From contig NW_022985553.1 in the NCBI RefSeq assembly GCF_010093815.1, forward strand, positions 1,150,133 to 1,214,132: a stretch of DNA of 64,000 bases, written 5' to 3'. Numbering within the stretch: position 1 is the first letter of the stretch; each line of letters starts with the position of its first letter. This DNA is from Pseudovirgaria hyperparasitica. Lineage: Eukaryota > Ascomycota > Dothideomycetes > Acrospermales > Acrospermaceae. The position numbers were made by a program, and so were the translations under genes. The notes under the pieces are model-generated. The model was given only the letters and a program-made list of their open reading frames with translations. It did no database searches and had not been told where the DNA came from. Shown here in pieces: positions 45,639 to 54,731 of this stretch.

Positions 45639-46664
45639 ATGAACACAATGATCTCAATTTATCTTGCTGGAGCGATCTTCTTCGCCGTCCTTCTCTCCAT
45701 CTTTCTCTTTCCAGGACACGGGCATTCGTCTGCACTTTGGTCTGTACATTCGAAGGTTAATTTGGATACGGACAGTGTACCGGTCTCCGTCAACTATCAT
45801 TTCACTCGAAAATGTAACATGACTTGCGGGTTCTGTTTCCACACTGCCACAACATCAGACATGCAGAGCACCGAAAAGGCTATGCAGGGTATCAAGGCCC
45901 TCAAAGACGCGGGGATGCGCAAAATCAACTTTGCTGGAGGCGAGCCATTCCTCTACCCAAAGTTCCTTGGGACGATCATCGATTACTGCAAAGATATCAA
46001 AGTTGAATCTGTCTCTATTGTCAGCAACGGCAGTAAGGTTACACGACGATTCCTCGAGAAGCACGGGAAGCACATTGACATCCTTGCCATTTCCTGTGAT
46101 TCATTCGACGAGCCGACTAATATCAAGATCGGTCGCGGAACAGGCAACAACGTAGAGCAGCTATACAGAGTCAAGGAATGGTGCAAGGAGTTTGGAATCA
46201 AGTTCAAGCTCAACACTGTAGTGTGCAACCTCAATTGGCAGGAGGATATGAACAAGCATATTTCGGCGCTGGCCCCCTTTCGGTGGAAATGCTTCCAAGT
46301 CCTCATCGTCAATGGAGAAAACGACTCACCCGAGCGACTACGTGACGCCACTAATTTTCTAATCACGAATGAACAATATCAGCAGTTCATCACAAGGCAC
46401 GCGGGTCAAAAGTCAATAGTTCCAGAATCAAACCGTGTCATGGCTAAGTCTTACCTTATCCTTGACGAATACATGCGGTTCCTGGATCGTGATGGACGGC
46501 AACCTTCCAAGTCTATCCTGGAGGTGGGGGTACAGAAAGCACTCAAGAGTGTCTTCTGGGACGTAGAAAGCTTCAAGGAGCGCGGAGGGATATATGACTG
46601 GCAGGCTACTGGCTCGAGTTGTGGCTCAGTTGAACAGAGTGACCAGAAGGAATTGGACTGGTGA
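45639..46664 (+). CDS. Viperin (RSAD2) homologue, radical SAM enzyme
   Basis: 341 aa, intronless. The N-terminus has a hydrophobic segment (residues 5-25), where animal viperins have an ER/lipid-droplet anchoring helix. Radical-SAM core: Cys59-x3-Cys63-x2-Cys66 (KCNMTCGFC) binds the 4Fe-4S cluster; KINFAGGEPFL (GGEP, 100-103) and SIVSNGSKV contact SAM. The viperin-specific parts LAISCDSFDEPTNIKIGRG, VLIVNGENDSPERLRDA, LDEYMRFLD and a C-terminal LDW, the end needed for Fe-S loading in animals, are all present. Known reaction: CTP to 3'-deoxy-3',4'-didehydro-CTP (ddhCTP), a chain terminator for viral RNA polymerases. Its neighbours make and turn over pyrimidine nucleotides. All catalytic features are intact, so activity is likely. 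It would need cytosolic Fe-S assembly. Confidence 0.93.
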   Translation: MNTMISIYLAGAIFFAVLLSIFLFPGHGHSSALWSVHSKVNLDTDSVPVSVNYHFTRKCNMTCGFCFHTATTSDMQSTEKAMQGIKALKDAGMRKINFAGGEPFLYPKFLGTIIDYCKDIKVESVSIVSNGSKVTRRFLEKHGKHIDILAISCDSFDEPTNIKIGRGTGNNVEQLYRVKEWCKEFGIKFKLNTVVCNLNWQEDMNKHISALAPFRWKCFQVLIVNGENDSPERLRDATNFLITNEQYQQFITRHAGQKSIVPESNRVMAKSYLILDEYMRFLDRDGRQPSKSILEVGVQKALKSVFWDVESFKERGGIYDWQATGSSCGSVEQSDQKELDW

Positions 46665-47697
46665 GCTTCTGTGCAAAACTCCGGAAGGGTATTTGACAGA
46701 CCGAGAACCGATCGAATCGGAATCGTGGAAGAAATAATAGTCCCTGCCACGATGATCGGGTCCATGAGTCCAGTGACAGCTTTTACTAGTGGCTAGTCTA
46801 CATGCGTATATTGTACACAGCGTTCCTGGGTTTGATATGGTAGCTAAACTTTGTTTCCACTGACTTTAGTGGGCTCATAGTCCAGTATTTGGTGCTCCCA
46901 TTGGATACCAATTTTGTAATGGCATAGGCTCTGGAGAGTCAAGCCAAGTAGTGACTTTTGAGCTATAGGTGATGAATCTACCGGTGTTGGTCAAGCTCTG
47001 TGTAATAGCGAGTCAATCTAGTGCGTTATTTGGGTGTGGGAGCTTTACAAACCATTATATTGCACGACTGGAAAGGGAGAGAGGTTATGGTCGGTTGAGT
47101 GAGTTTGCTTCTTCACGACTGTGAGACTCAACTTTGAGATTCTGCCTTGTTCACCACTGCGAGAAGTTGGCCGAATGTCTGGTGACAAGGATTTCGTCTT
47201 AGTCAATATCAAGCATCCCTGCTTTCCTTGCCGTTGAGATTGGATCAAACTCCGGAATGATGGAAATTTGTATAGCCTGTGACGGGTTTGATGGGCAGGC
47301 ATCCTACCACATTTGGCAAGAGCCTTGGTTTTCTATTGTTCCTTGTAATATCCGAGCCCATGAAGCTTAGACTGCGGGGGGCTGTGTTACATCCTGTAAG
47401 CTTCACTACCAACTGTTTGTGCGGCCCACTAGCCGGCTCATAAAGACCAATTTCAGCCATGCAGTTGTGACCAAAGCAAAGCTAGGCGCAGCATGGCAAT
47501 TCACAATTGCAAGCCAGTTGCATGTTTCCACCTTAAGAGTGTTTACCTGATCACACAAGTTCACGCACAAGGATCTATAAGAACTCTATGGTCCCCCATC
47601 CGCCCTCTATACTCCACCAATCCTCAACGTAAGGCTATCATCATCACATTCACACTTTTCAAGCCCTCTAGAATCCAAAGAAAGCTCGTACACAATC
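46665..47697. other. Intergenic region upstream of the kinase-HAD-UPRT gene
   Basis: No gene is seen. A TCTATAAGAA TATA-like box near 47573-47582 lies about 120 bases before the next ATG. Confidence 0.4.
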
Positions 47698-49707
47698 ATG
47701 TCTCTCGAGAAGCCTGTCATCATTGGCATCTATGGGCTACCTGGAGCCGGCAAATCATATCTCATGAGGCAGCTCAAGGAGAAGCTCAGTGAGACCGACT
47801 TCCTCTTCTTTGAAGGTTCGGAAGTGATTGCAACTTTAACCCCGGGAGGTCTCGATGCCTTCAAGCGACTCAGTCAGGAGGACCAGACCAAGTATCGACA
47901 TGCTGCGGGAATCTCTATCAAAGAGCAGTGCAAGTCTCTCAAAGCAGTCGGGGTTGTCACGGGTCACTTCATGTTCTGGAGTGGAGGTGAGGAGGAGGCG
48001 AATGAGGTCTGGACTGCTGCTGATGCAGAAACCTTTTCCCACATTATCTATCTGGACGAGATCACATCCGTCATCTCCACAAGACGACAGAATGACACTG
48101 TCAGAGACCGTGAAAATGTATGTCTCGACCATATCCACCGCTGGAAGGAGACTGAAGAGGATCGACTTCGCAAGCTCTGTGGAACCCACGGCATAATTTT
48201 CACCAGAGCCTTTCCTTATCCGGATATGCTACAGAGAGTCGTCCCATTGATTCAAGACTTCGCCACACATACGGAGGCTCGCAACCTTGAAAAGGCGTCT
48301 GCCAAGCTCGACATGGCCCTCTCTGAAAGTGATGGCAAACTCGACACACTTGTCGTTATCGACGGTGACAAAACTCTGGCTCCACAAGATGCTGGTCAGA
48401 TGTTCTGGGACCGCTACTGTATTCAGAAGCTGTCCTGGAAGGAAGCCTGGACCCCAACATCAGTTCATTCAGGGCCTCTTGGTTACTCATATGAGGCCTT
48501 CCGACAAGTCGCACTGCTTCATGATGAAGCACTTGGTCAGAAAGATTTCGACGATCTCTGCGACTCCATAGCGAAGGATGTTGACTGTCATCCTGAGTTT
48601 GTTTCCTTGCTCAAAGAGATATCCAACTCTACTCATACACGCGCAGTTGTTTTAACGTGTGGTCTGAGCCGCGTGTGGGAGACTGTACTGAAAAAGTTGG
48701 AATTAGGTGCCAAAGTCAACGTCATCGGTGGCGGACGGTTGTCCCATGATCTTGTAATCACACCAGAAGTCAAACGATCGCTCGTGCTTCATGCTCAGAA
48801 GCAGCGTGGTCTCTTCGTTGTGGCCTTCGGAGACAGTCCCCTCGACATACCGATGCTATGCCAGGCCGATAAAGCTGTTATAATTGTTGGCGACGAAAAA
48901 ACTCGAAGCCGATCTATGGATACTAATCTCACGTCTATTCTCGAGAATGATGAGTACAGGCTCAACGCTGTACAGATACCCCTGCCTCCAGAAGTAGTAC
49001 CACGTCTGGACGTGAACAAACTCCCAGTCATCAATTTCGACAACCTTGAGCTTAATCGCGCTATCTTCCATTCAGGTACAGGTCTTAAACTTCATCATGC
49101 GACATCCAATGCAGCCGCTAAAGTACTTGCGACATCAATGCGAGATGCATCTGTCGGCGGTCCAGAGCTTCGCGAAAGACATCGCCGAGCAGGATTCTAC
49201 TTGGCCGCCCAATTCGTGTCCAAGATCGTTGGACTTGAGGAATGCGAGATCCGACATGTACTCGGTCATCAAGACCACGGTTATTGCCTCCTTCATGAGA
49301 GAAAGACTCTAATTGTCCCCCTGATGCGTGGAGGAGAACCGATGGCCTTTGGTGTGAACGATGTCTTCCCGAAGGCTAGTTTCGTCCACGCTAAAAATCC
49401 ACCCGATATCACTGAGCTTCATCTACAGGATTGCTCTACCGTAATTTTAGTTGACTCCGTTATCAATACCGGAAAGTCTCTCGTTGAATTCGTTACCCAT
49501 GTCCGCGGTATCAACACCAAAGTCCGCATAGTAGTAGTCGCAGGGGTGATCCAGGCCGATGCGATTGCGAAGAGTAGTCTTCTTGCTGAGCTCCCTAAGG
49601 ACTTCCGTCTCGAAGTCATTGGCTTGCGTCTTTCTAAGACGAAGTTCACTGGACAGGGAACTACCGACACTGGGAACCGCTTGTTCAACACCACTCACCT
49701 CGACTAA
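47698..49707 (+). CDS. P-loop kinase - HAD phosphatase - uracil phosphoribosyltransferase fusion
   Basis: 669 aa, intronless. Three enzyme domains. Residues 1-195: P-loop kinase, GLPGAGKS (13-20), with IIYLDEITSVISTRRQNDT and HIHRWKETEEDRL as substrate and lid parts. Residues 215-440: HAD-type phosphatase with VVIDGDKTLAP (Asp222/Asp224 nucleophile and acid), VVLTCGLSRVW as motif II, and FGDSPLDIPM as the metal-binding motif. Residues 455-669: UPRT-type phosphoribosyltransferase with LRERHRRAGFYLA, LIVPLMRGGEPMAFGV and the PRPP loop VILVDSVINTGKS (582-594). UPRT joins uracil to PRPP, giving UMP. The kinase and HAD parts may act on the same nucleotide or a nucleoside. The fusion could salvage uracil or recycle products in step with the UMP/CMP kinase and viperin nearby. 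Substrates of the first two domains are not readable. Confidence 0.85.
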   Translation: MSLEKPVIIGIYGLPGAGKSYLMRQLKEKLSETDFLFFEGSEVIATLTPGGLDAFKRLSQEDQTKYRHAAGISIKEQCKSLKAVGVVTGHFMFWSGGEEEANEVWTAADAETFSHIIYLDEITSVISTRRQNDTVRDRENVCLDHIHRWKETEEDRLRKLCGTHGIIFTRAFPYPDMLQRVVPLIQDFATHTEARNLEKASAKLDMALSESDGKLDTLVVIDGDKTLAPQDAGQMFWDRYCIQKLSWKEAWTPTSVHSGPLGYSYEAFRQVALLHDEALGQKDFDDLCDSIAKDVDCHPEFVSLLKEISNSTHTRAVVLTCGLSRVWETVLKKLELGAKVNVIGGGRLSHDLVITPEVKRSLVLHAQKQRGLFVVAFGDSPLDIPMLCQADKAVIIVGDEKTRSRSMDTNLTSILENDEYRLNAVQIPLPPEVVPRLDVNKLPVINFDNLELNRAIFHSGTGLKLHHATSNAAAKVLATSMRDASVGGPELRERHRRAGFYLAAQFVSKIVGLEECEIRHVLGHQDHGYCLLHERKTLIVPLMRGGEPMAFGVNDVFPKASFVHAKNPPDITELHLQDCSTVILVDSVINTGKSLVEFVTHVRGINTKVRIVVVAGVIQADAIAKSSLLAELPKDFRLEVIGLRLSKTKFTGQGTTDTGNRLFNTTHLD

Positions 49708-49825
49708 GCATCACGTCATTAGGAGTTGCAACGAGATCACTTCTAGATCGGGCTATTGACTGGTTCGCAGGATATGGTGATGTCTTCGTATCTATCATTC
49801 TATATCGTCTCTCCGTAGAGATAGA

Positions 49826-50305
49826 CTAAGGAAATAAAGGCCAAATGCGTCTCAAGCGTCGTGCAACTGTGACAAACTCCTGCACGTCCATTTCATGCCG
49901 ACGTGCAACTGCCTCCAGCTTTTCATCCTTGCTCGCGTTCGTGACTTCGTTCACAGCTCCCTTTCGACCACTTTTGCAAAGCCAGGCTGTCATTTTGTAA
50001 AATCCGTATCGAGAAGTGTATTTGGCGACCATGTACAGATGTACTAAGGAAGGACGAAGGTTGTCATTGAACTGGGGCTGAGAAAGATCGAATCCATCGT
50101 GGCGTGCGCGATACACCAAGAAGATGACATCGCTCGTCTCGCTGTACTTCTCGAGTCGGGTCTGAGCTTCGTGTAGCTCTTCAACTTCCTCGTGGAGGCG
50201 ATTCTGGTGCCATGACAAGTCAGACTGTCGAGGAAGCTTGAGAATTGATAACCATCGCATGAAGATGCGTTCTTTGAGCGATTTGTAGGAGGATATCGGG
50301 CGCAT
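49826..50305 (-). CDS. MazG-like NTP pyrophosphohydrolase (fungal family)
   Basis: 159 aa from the ATG at 50305; the frame is open further upstream but without an ATG. Glu39-Glu40-x2-Glu43 (LHEEVEELHE) and Glu56-x2-Asp59 (SETSDVIFL) give the EExxE...ExxD metal site of the all-alpha MazG/dUTPase-like pyrophosphohydrolases, with 12 residues between the halves. LYMVAKYTSRYGFYKMTAWL and VARRLRRIWPLFP at the end match a widespread fungal family I recall with the same SLKERVFFRWL...SDVFF layout. MazG-type enzymes cleave NTPs to NMP and PPi, often removing modified or excess nucleotides. Its 3' end faces the kinase-HAD-UPRT gene at 118 bp. A housekeeping or nucleotide-limiting role beside ddhCTP production is plausible, not shown. 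Confidence 0.72.
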   Translation of the reverse strand: MRPISSYKSLKERIFMRWLSILKLPRQSDLSWHQNRLHEEVEELHEAQTRLEKYSETSDVIFLVYRARHDGFDLSQPQFNDNLRPSLVHLYMVAKYTSRYGFYKMTAWLCKSGRKGAVNEVTNASKDEKLEAVARRHEMDVQEFVTVARRLRRIWPLFP

Positions 50306-52577
50306 CGTGGCTGTAGGGGACCTCGGGTGGGTAGAGCACAGGAGCAATGGTGAGAACGTCGTTGACAGGATGATTGGGAGGCTAGTATGACACTCTCAAA
50401 GGGCGAGTGGGATGGGTCTGATACGCATGAAGAATTTGTCCGTTTATGAATGAAGCAAGGGGTACGTCATGTGATCGTACTCCCTTTCAACACCATCAGA
50501 ACTTTTCACAGGTCTCCTTCACCGTTACGAAAGTCTCACGATGTAGCAACTTCAGTGACCCGAAAAAGTGTGACTGGTGGTACAAAATTGCCAAGGGCAT
50601 GATTGTGGGGTCGCATCATCTCGAGAATCTACAGCAACGCAGTGCAATCGTGATAAGTCCCCCCCGAGTATGCTTTCAATATCATTAAATCCACGTCTCC
50701 CAAGGATAGAAATCTCCAGATATGTAAAGCTCACACCCATCTCCCTTTTGCAATGCCTATTAATGACCTTTTGACCCTTAGAAGAATTCCACGATAGCGA
50801 AACTGCCTGAAATACCTCGCTACTGACTTCATGTGTGCAGCCAGGAGGTCTATGGTGTTACAGGATGACCGAACTACGTTTTCATAGCCTAAAGCCTCAC
50901 TCTTCTGCATTTAATATGGCCAGATACAAACGTAGTGCTCAAATATCAAGCTCATCAATCGTCTCACCAGCATACATGTAGTACTCAAGCGAAATTTCCT
51001 TGGAGTAGTATCCATAAATTTTCAGTAAAGATGTCGTTGTATAGCATGAAACATGCACAGCCTTGCTTATCTACAGCCTGCCGTCCTGTTTGATGGTTAT
51101 GCACGAGCCTATTGTCGCTGGTATTCGAGAAGGTCAAATTGACAAAAACAGAAGTACGAATCACTCACTGGACCTACAGCAGTTCGTCGGTGGGCATCTT
51201 GGACCCCCTAACCAGATGAGGAAATCTTAGATGGTTTAGGAGCTCATGAGTTCTGCATCCCCATTATGTTCAGATGAAAGGGAAGTGATGTGTGATACGG
51301 CGAGGCGTTGTGCATTGGCATACATCTTTTCCGGAAAGTCTGTCCGACAGAGTCGATATCTGAAAGTTGACGCTTATTGAATCAAACTGATGAAGTCATA
51401 AGTTCAATAATTGAGTTATGAACGCTATAGAAGTCTATAGCCCAAAATCGGCGAGCACAATCGCCATGTCACCACTTGCTTTCTACGGCTGTCTTGTGCC
51501 GTGAGTCGAAGACGACGATAATCCTCTTCTTTCCTTCTATCATGGCTATAGGAGTGCAGAACTGTTGAAGATATCGTGCTTGCCCAGGAATTTGTAGGTC
51601 GTCCATCCTGACAATGGGTGGTGGTCTAACTGAGTCCGTATGATTGAAGCTAGGCTTAATTAGGATCTATTAATTCATCCCTTTAAGGCCCCGAAATGGA
51701 TTCCGAGCCTGCCCAGCTCTGATTGAATTCCTTTGCTGCAATTCTTAGCTACCTTAGCTACCACAACTGATTACGGCGGAAACGATAAGTCCTGGTCTTG
51801 TTGGTCTCCTTCGATGACGCGGCATGCGTCACATGCTCGCTTAACGCAGAAGTTTACGTTGATGTCTCGCAAGTCATGAAAGACGCAGCGCGACGCGACC
51901 CAGGCCGCGACCATCTTCTGCAGAGTGCCCCGATGGTCGAGGTGGGCCAGATCCTGGGTTTGCTCTATGGACACGCGCGAAAGTTTCACGTGTCGTACAG
52001 GTGAATAGCAATAACAGCGTGTCTGCCTTACCGTGCGCCACGACCGCCTTCCCTGGTACATTAAGCACACCAACGTCATCAGTGCAGCGACTACCTGTAT
52101 AACGAATTAAGTATGAGCAAGCAAGGCTGTCTCAAGATACCGTACGGCGTTTTAGCGTCCCCGGACCGCTGCTTTGCAGTCATGCAAGAAAGCCATCACT
52201 TGTATCGATTGGGTATGAGCGCTTCGGGTAGAGGTGATGCGCTTCACTCTTGATTGATTAATTAATCAAGGTCAGCGAGAAGCTCACATGGAAGTCATGC
52301 GCATTGGCTTAGTGTCTACATGACCATTGACACGTCTGGGGGCTCAACATGTTAGAGGCAGCCAAACATAGAAACGAGGGCTGAGTGGCAGCTACGACAC
52401 ATGCAGCCCGCCATACAGCTGGCCATTGCACAGCCTGTTGGCAATATCAGACAGCATATGTAGGATGCCCGGTCCAACCATCCACTGTACGTATTGTCGA
52501 TGCTCTTTTACAGCTAAGACAGCGAAGAGACCTGGCCCCAGAGCAGATCTTTACTATTTTCCGGAGTCAAACTCAAG
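50306..52577. other. Intergenic region, 2.3 kb, gene-poor
   Basis: No intact gene. The palindromic string GATTAATTAATC is at about 52255-52266. A short decayed retroelement-like piece (listed separately) lies in its right half. Confidence 0.35.
51480..52079 (-). mobile_element. Possible fossil of a Ty3/Gypsy-type LTR retroelement (pol/integrase part)
   Basis: On the minus strand short stretches resemble the zinc-binding and core start of a retroelement integrase. It is a small, old, heavily broken remnant with no recognisable ends or LTRs. The family call is tentative. Confidence 0.25.
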
Positions 52578-53710
52578 ATGAAAGCCGAGCTCATGCATAC
52601 GGAAAGCCACAAGGCTATGGTGGAGATATGTGATTGGAGAGCTGAGATCATCTCAACCTTCATTCGCGAGCGTTCGACAGTCTTCAACGAACTAATGATA
52701 TTGAGAAAGAGGGTGAGACGCTTTTTAAGCCCTTAATGATGTATCTGATTCATTGATAGGGTTGGGAAAACCCTGCAGGGGACACGTTCTTCAAGAAACG
52801 ACGTCAAGTAGCTGACAATGCCGACGCAAAAACTAAGCTTGCGTTTTTGAACATAATGCAAGAAATTGCTGAACAAATGGACGCCAAGATGGATATCATA
52901 GGGAACAATGAAGCTACCCGCCGAGAGTTTCACATACTGGATCTTTGTCTAGCGCCAGGTGGTTTTGCAAAGTATTTCAAGAATTCCATCCCGAATTCGA
53001 AGGTATGGGGGTTCAGTCTTCCAAAATCATCTGGTGGTCATGAGGTGTTGCTCGATCTACGACAAAATTGGCTAGAAGTCACGTTTCAGGACGTTACTAT
53101 GCTGATGGACGAGATCCTTGGAGGCGCGAGCGATCAATCAGAGTCTGTAAAGGATCATATTGAAGCTGAGCAGCTTCGAAGCCAATGGCCCTACTCCACG
53201 CAAAAATTTGACTTGGTCATCTGTGACGGACAAGTACTTCGGACCCATCAGCGGGCAGAGTATCGACAGTCCAGCGAGCCTAAAAGGCTTGCCTTGAGTC
53301 AGTTGATAATAGCCCTGCAGAGGCTCACTCCTGGCGGAACACTGATTATGCTGCTTCATAAGATAGAAGCGTGGGATAACATTCAAGTCCTGTCTACCTT
53401 TCAACAGTTTTCAGACATCTGTTTTTTCAAGCCCAAGCCATATCATGCTATACAGTCCTCATTCTACCTAGTGGCAAAGAATGTGAGATCCGAGAGTAGC
53501 GCTGCCTTGGACGCAATCATGAAGTGGAGAGAAGCCTGGAAAGCTGCTACCTTTGAAGGCCCGTTGACTGAATATGACACAGAGGAGGAGATCATGAAGG
53601 TCTTGGGGAATTTTGGGGATGCTTACGTCAAGATGGCTGAGCCAGTCTTTGAAATCCAGAAACTCGCGCTGGAGCGATCTAGCTTCTGCAAGGCACGACC
53701 TCTCAAATGA
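52578..53710 (+). CDS. FtsJ/RrmJ-like SAM-dependent methyltransferase
   Basis: Model join(52578..52712, 52760..53710), 361 aa, one 47-nt intron (MILRKR|GWENPAGDTF). The first ATG in frame is at 52578; a stop lies upstream. HILDLCLAPGGFAKYF (103-118) is the SAM-binding motif of the FtsJ family (VLDLCAAPGGF in the prototype). DLVICDGQVL (196-205) supplies the motif-IV Asp, and LLHKIEAWD carries Lys246, so the central part of the FtsJ K-D-K-E tetrad is present. QLIIALQRLTPGGTLIMLLH is the usual strand-turn before it. FtsJ enzymes 2'-O-methylate ribose in rRNA, tRNA or mRNA caps, and this fungal clade is uncharacterised. In this neighbourhood an RNA-marking role is attractive, but the substrate is unknown. 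No targeting signal is obvious. Confidence 0.82.
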
Positions 53711-54325
53711 ATCATGAACTCAGAGTTGAAACACATTCCCGTAGTTAATACTTCCTACTTCGCTGTATACACCACTTCTGACCTGGGAAGTCGGACATGT
53801 ATCAACCATATCAGGGTCCTTTGAGTTTCGCAATCAAAGCGTGCACGTAGATTAGGCTACGAGACTAACATTTTGCAGTGCAACTATTCACTGCCAGAGC
53901 TAACGAGAGATGATTTGCAAATCAAGACAACACTGAAATTATAGATACAACCCAAGATTGTCATGAACTGGGCAATCAGATTGGCTGACGCTACATTCGC
54001 TGATCTGCCTAGCATGGGCCCTGACAATTTATTACACCCGATACTAAAATAAGAGTCTAAGCTCAGAAAAAAAGATCAGGATTGTTGAATGATGTGCCTG
54101 TGACCGTGCCAGTGGGCCTGGATGTATGTAGGATCTGTATTTCGGAAGCTATGGGGCAGTCTCCCACAAGCGTGACGACCTCATCTCAACCCATCCATCT
54201 CTATCTCAACACCCGTAACAAGAGTCGCATATATTGCTACTCGTCGCACACGTTCATATAAAGTAACATAATCTCCACCCCAGCAGCCGAACATCGCTCG
54301 ATGTTTGTTGCATATCTCGTAAGCC
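53711..54325. other. Convergent intergenic region
   Basis: No gene is seen between the 3' ends of the methyltransferase gene (+) and the IFI6/IFI27-like gene (-). Confidence 0.4.
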
Positions 54326-54731
54326 CTAGGCCCAGCGCCAGAAGCGCGCTGCAAGTTGTCCACCGCGCACCACCGCATTACCTCCAACGATGACTCCCTG
54401 GGTGATCAACCCTGCAGTCGCAGTCCCAGCTCCTCCCATAGCAGCGCTTTGGGCCACAGCAAAGATGCTGCCGGTCGCCGTAGTAGCGGTCTGGCAACCA
54501 GCTGCGATGGAGTCTATTCTGTCCTAAGCTGCCGTGCATATTATTGAGAGATGAGGAGCACTTACTTGCGATTGGACCCGCGACTCCAAAGCCTACTGCG
54601 CCCAGTACTGGTGTAAAAACCACAGATGGCGCGATAATTGCGACTCCTTGGGCGGCGTATAGGGCGGTCCTCCCAGGATTTTCGACGATGTAGTCTCCGA
54701 CGGTCTTGCCTGCTGCGAGAATAGACTCCAT
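54326..54731 (-). CDS. IFI6/IFI27 (ISG12)-like small membrane protein
   Basis: Model complement(join(54326..54513, 54566..54731)), 117 aa, one 52-nt intron (GPIA|NSIAAGCQTATT). After a short amphipathic start (MESILAAGKTVGDYIVENPG) come hydrophobic Ala/Gly-rich segments: GVAIIAPSVVFTPVLGAVGF, GVAGPIANSIAAGCQTATTA, GSIFAVAQSAAMGGAGTATA and GLITQGVIVGGNAVV. The LGxxGFGxAGPIAxSIAA core and GxxFAxxQSAAMGGAG block are the Ifi-6-16 domain signature of animal IFI6/IFI27 proteins, which are interferon-induced, sit in ER or mitochondrial membranes and affect virus replication and apoptosis. The length matches the family (about 110-130 aa). Fungal members exist but their role is unknown. Splicing is needed to keep the signature; the unspliced frame loses it at once. 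Confidence 0.82.
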
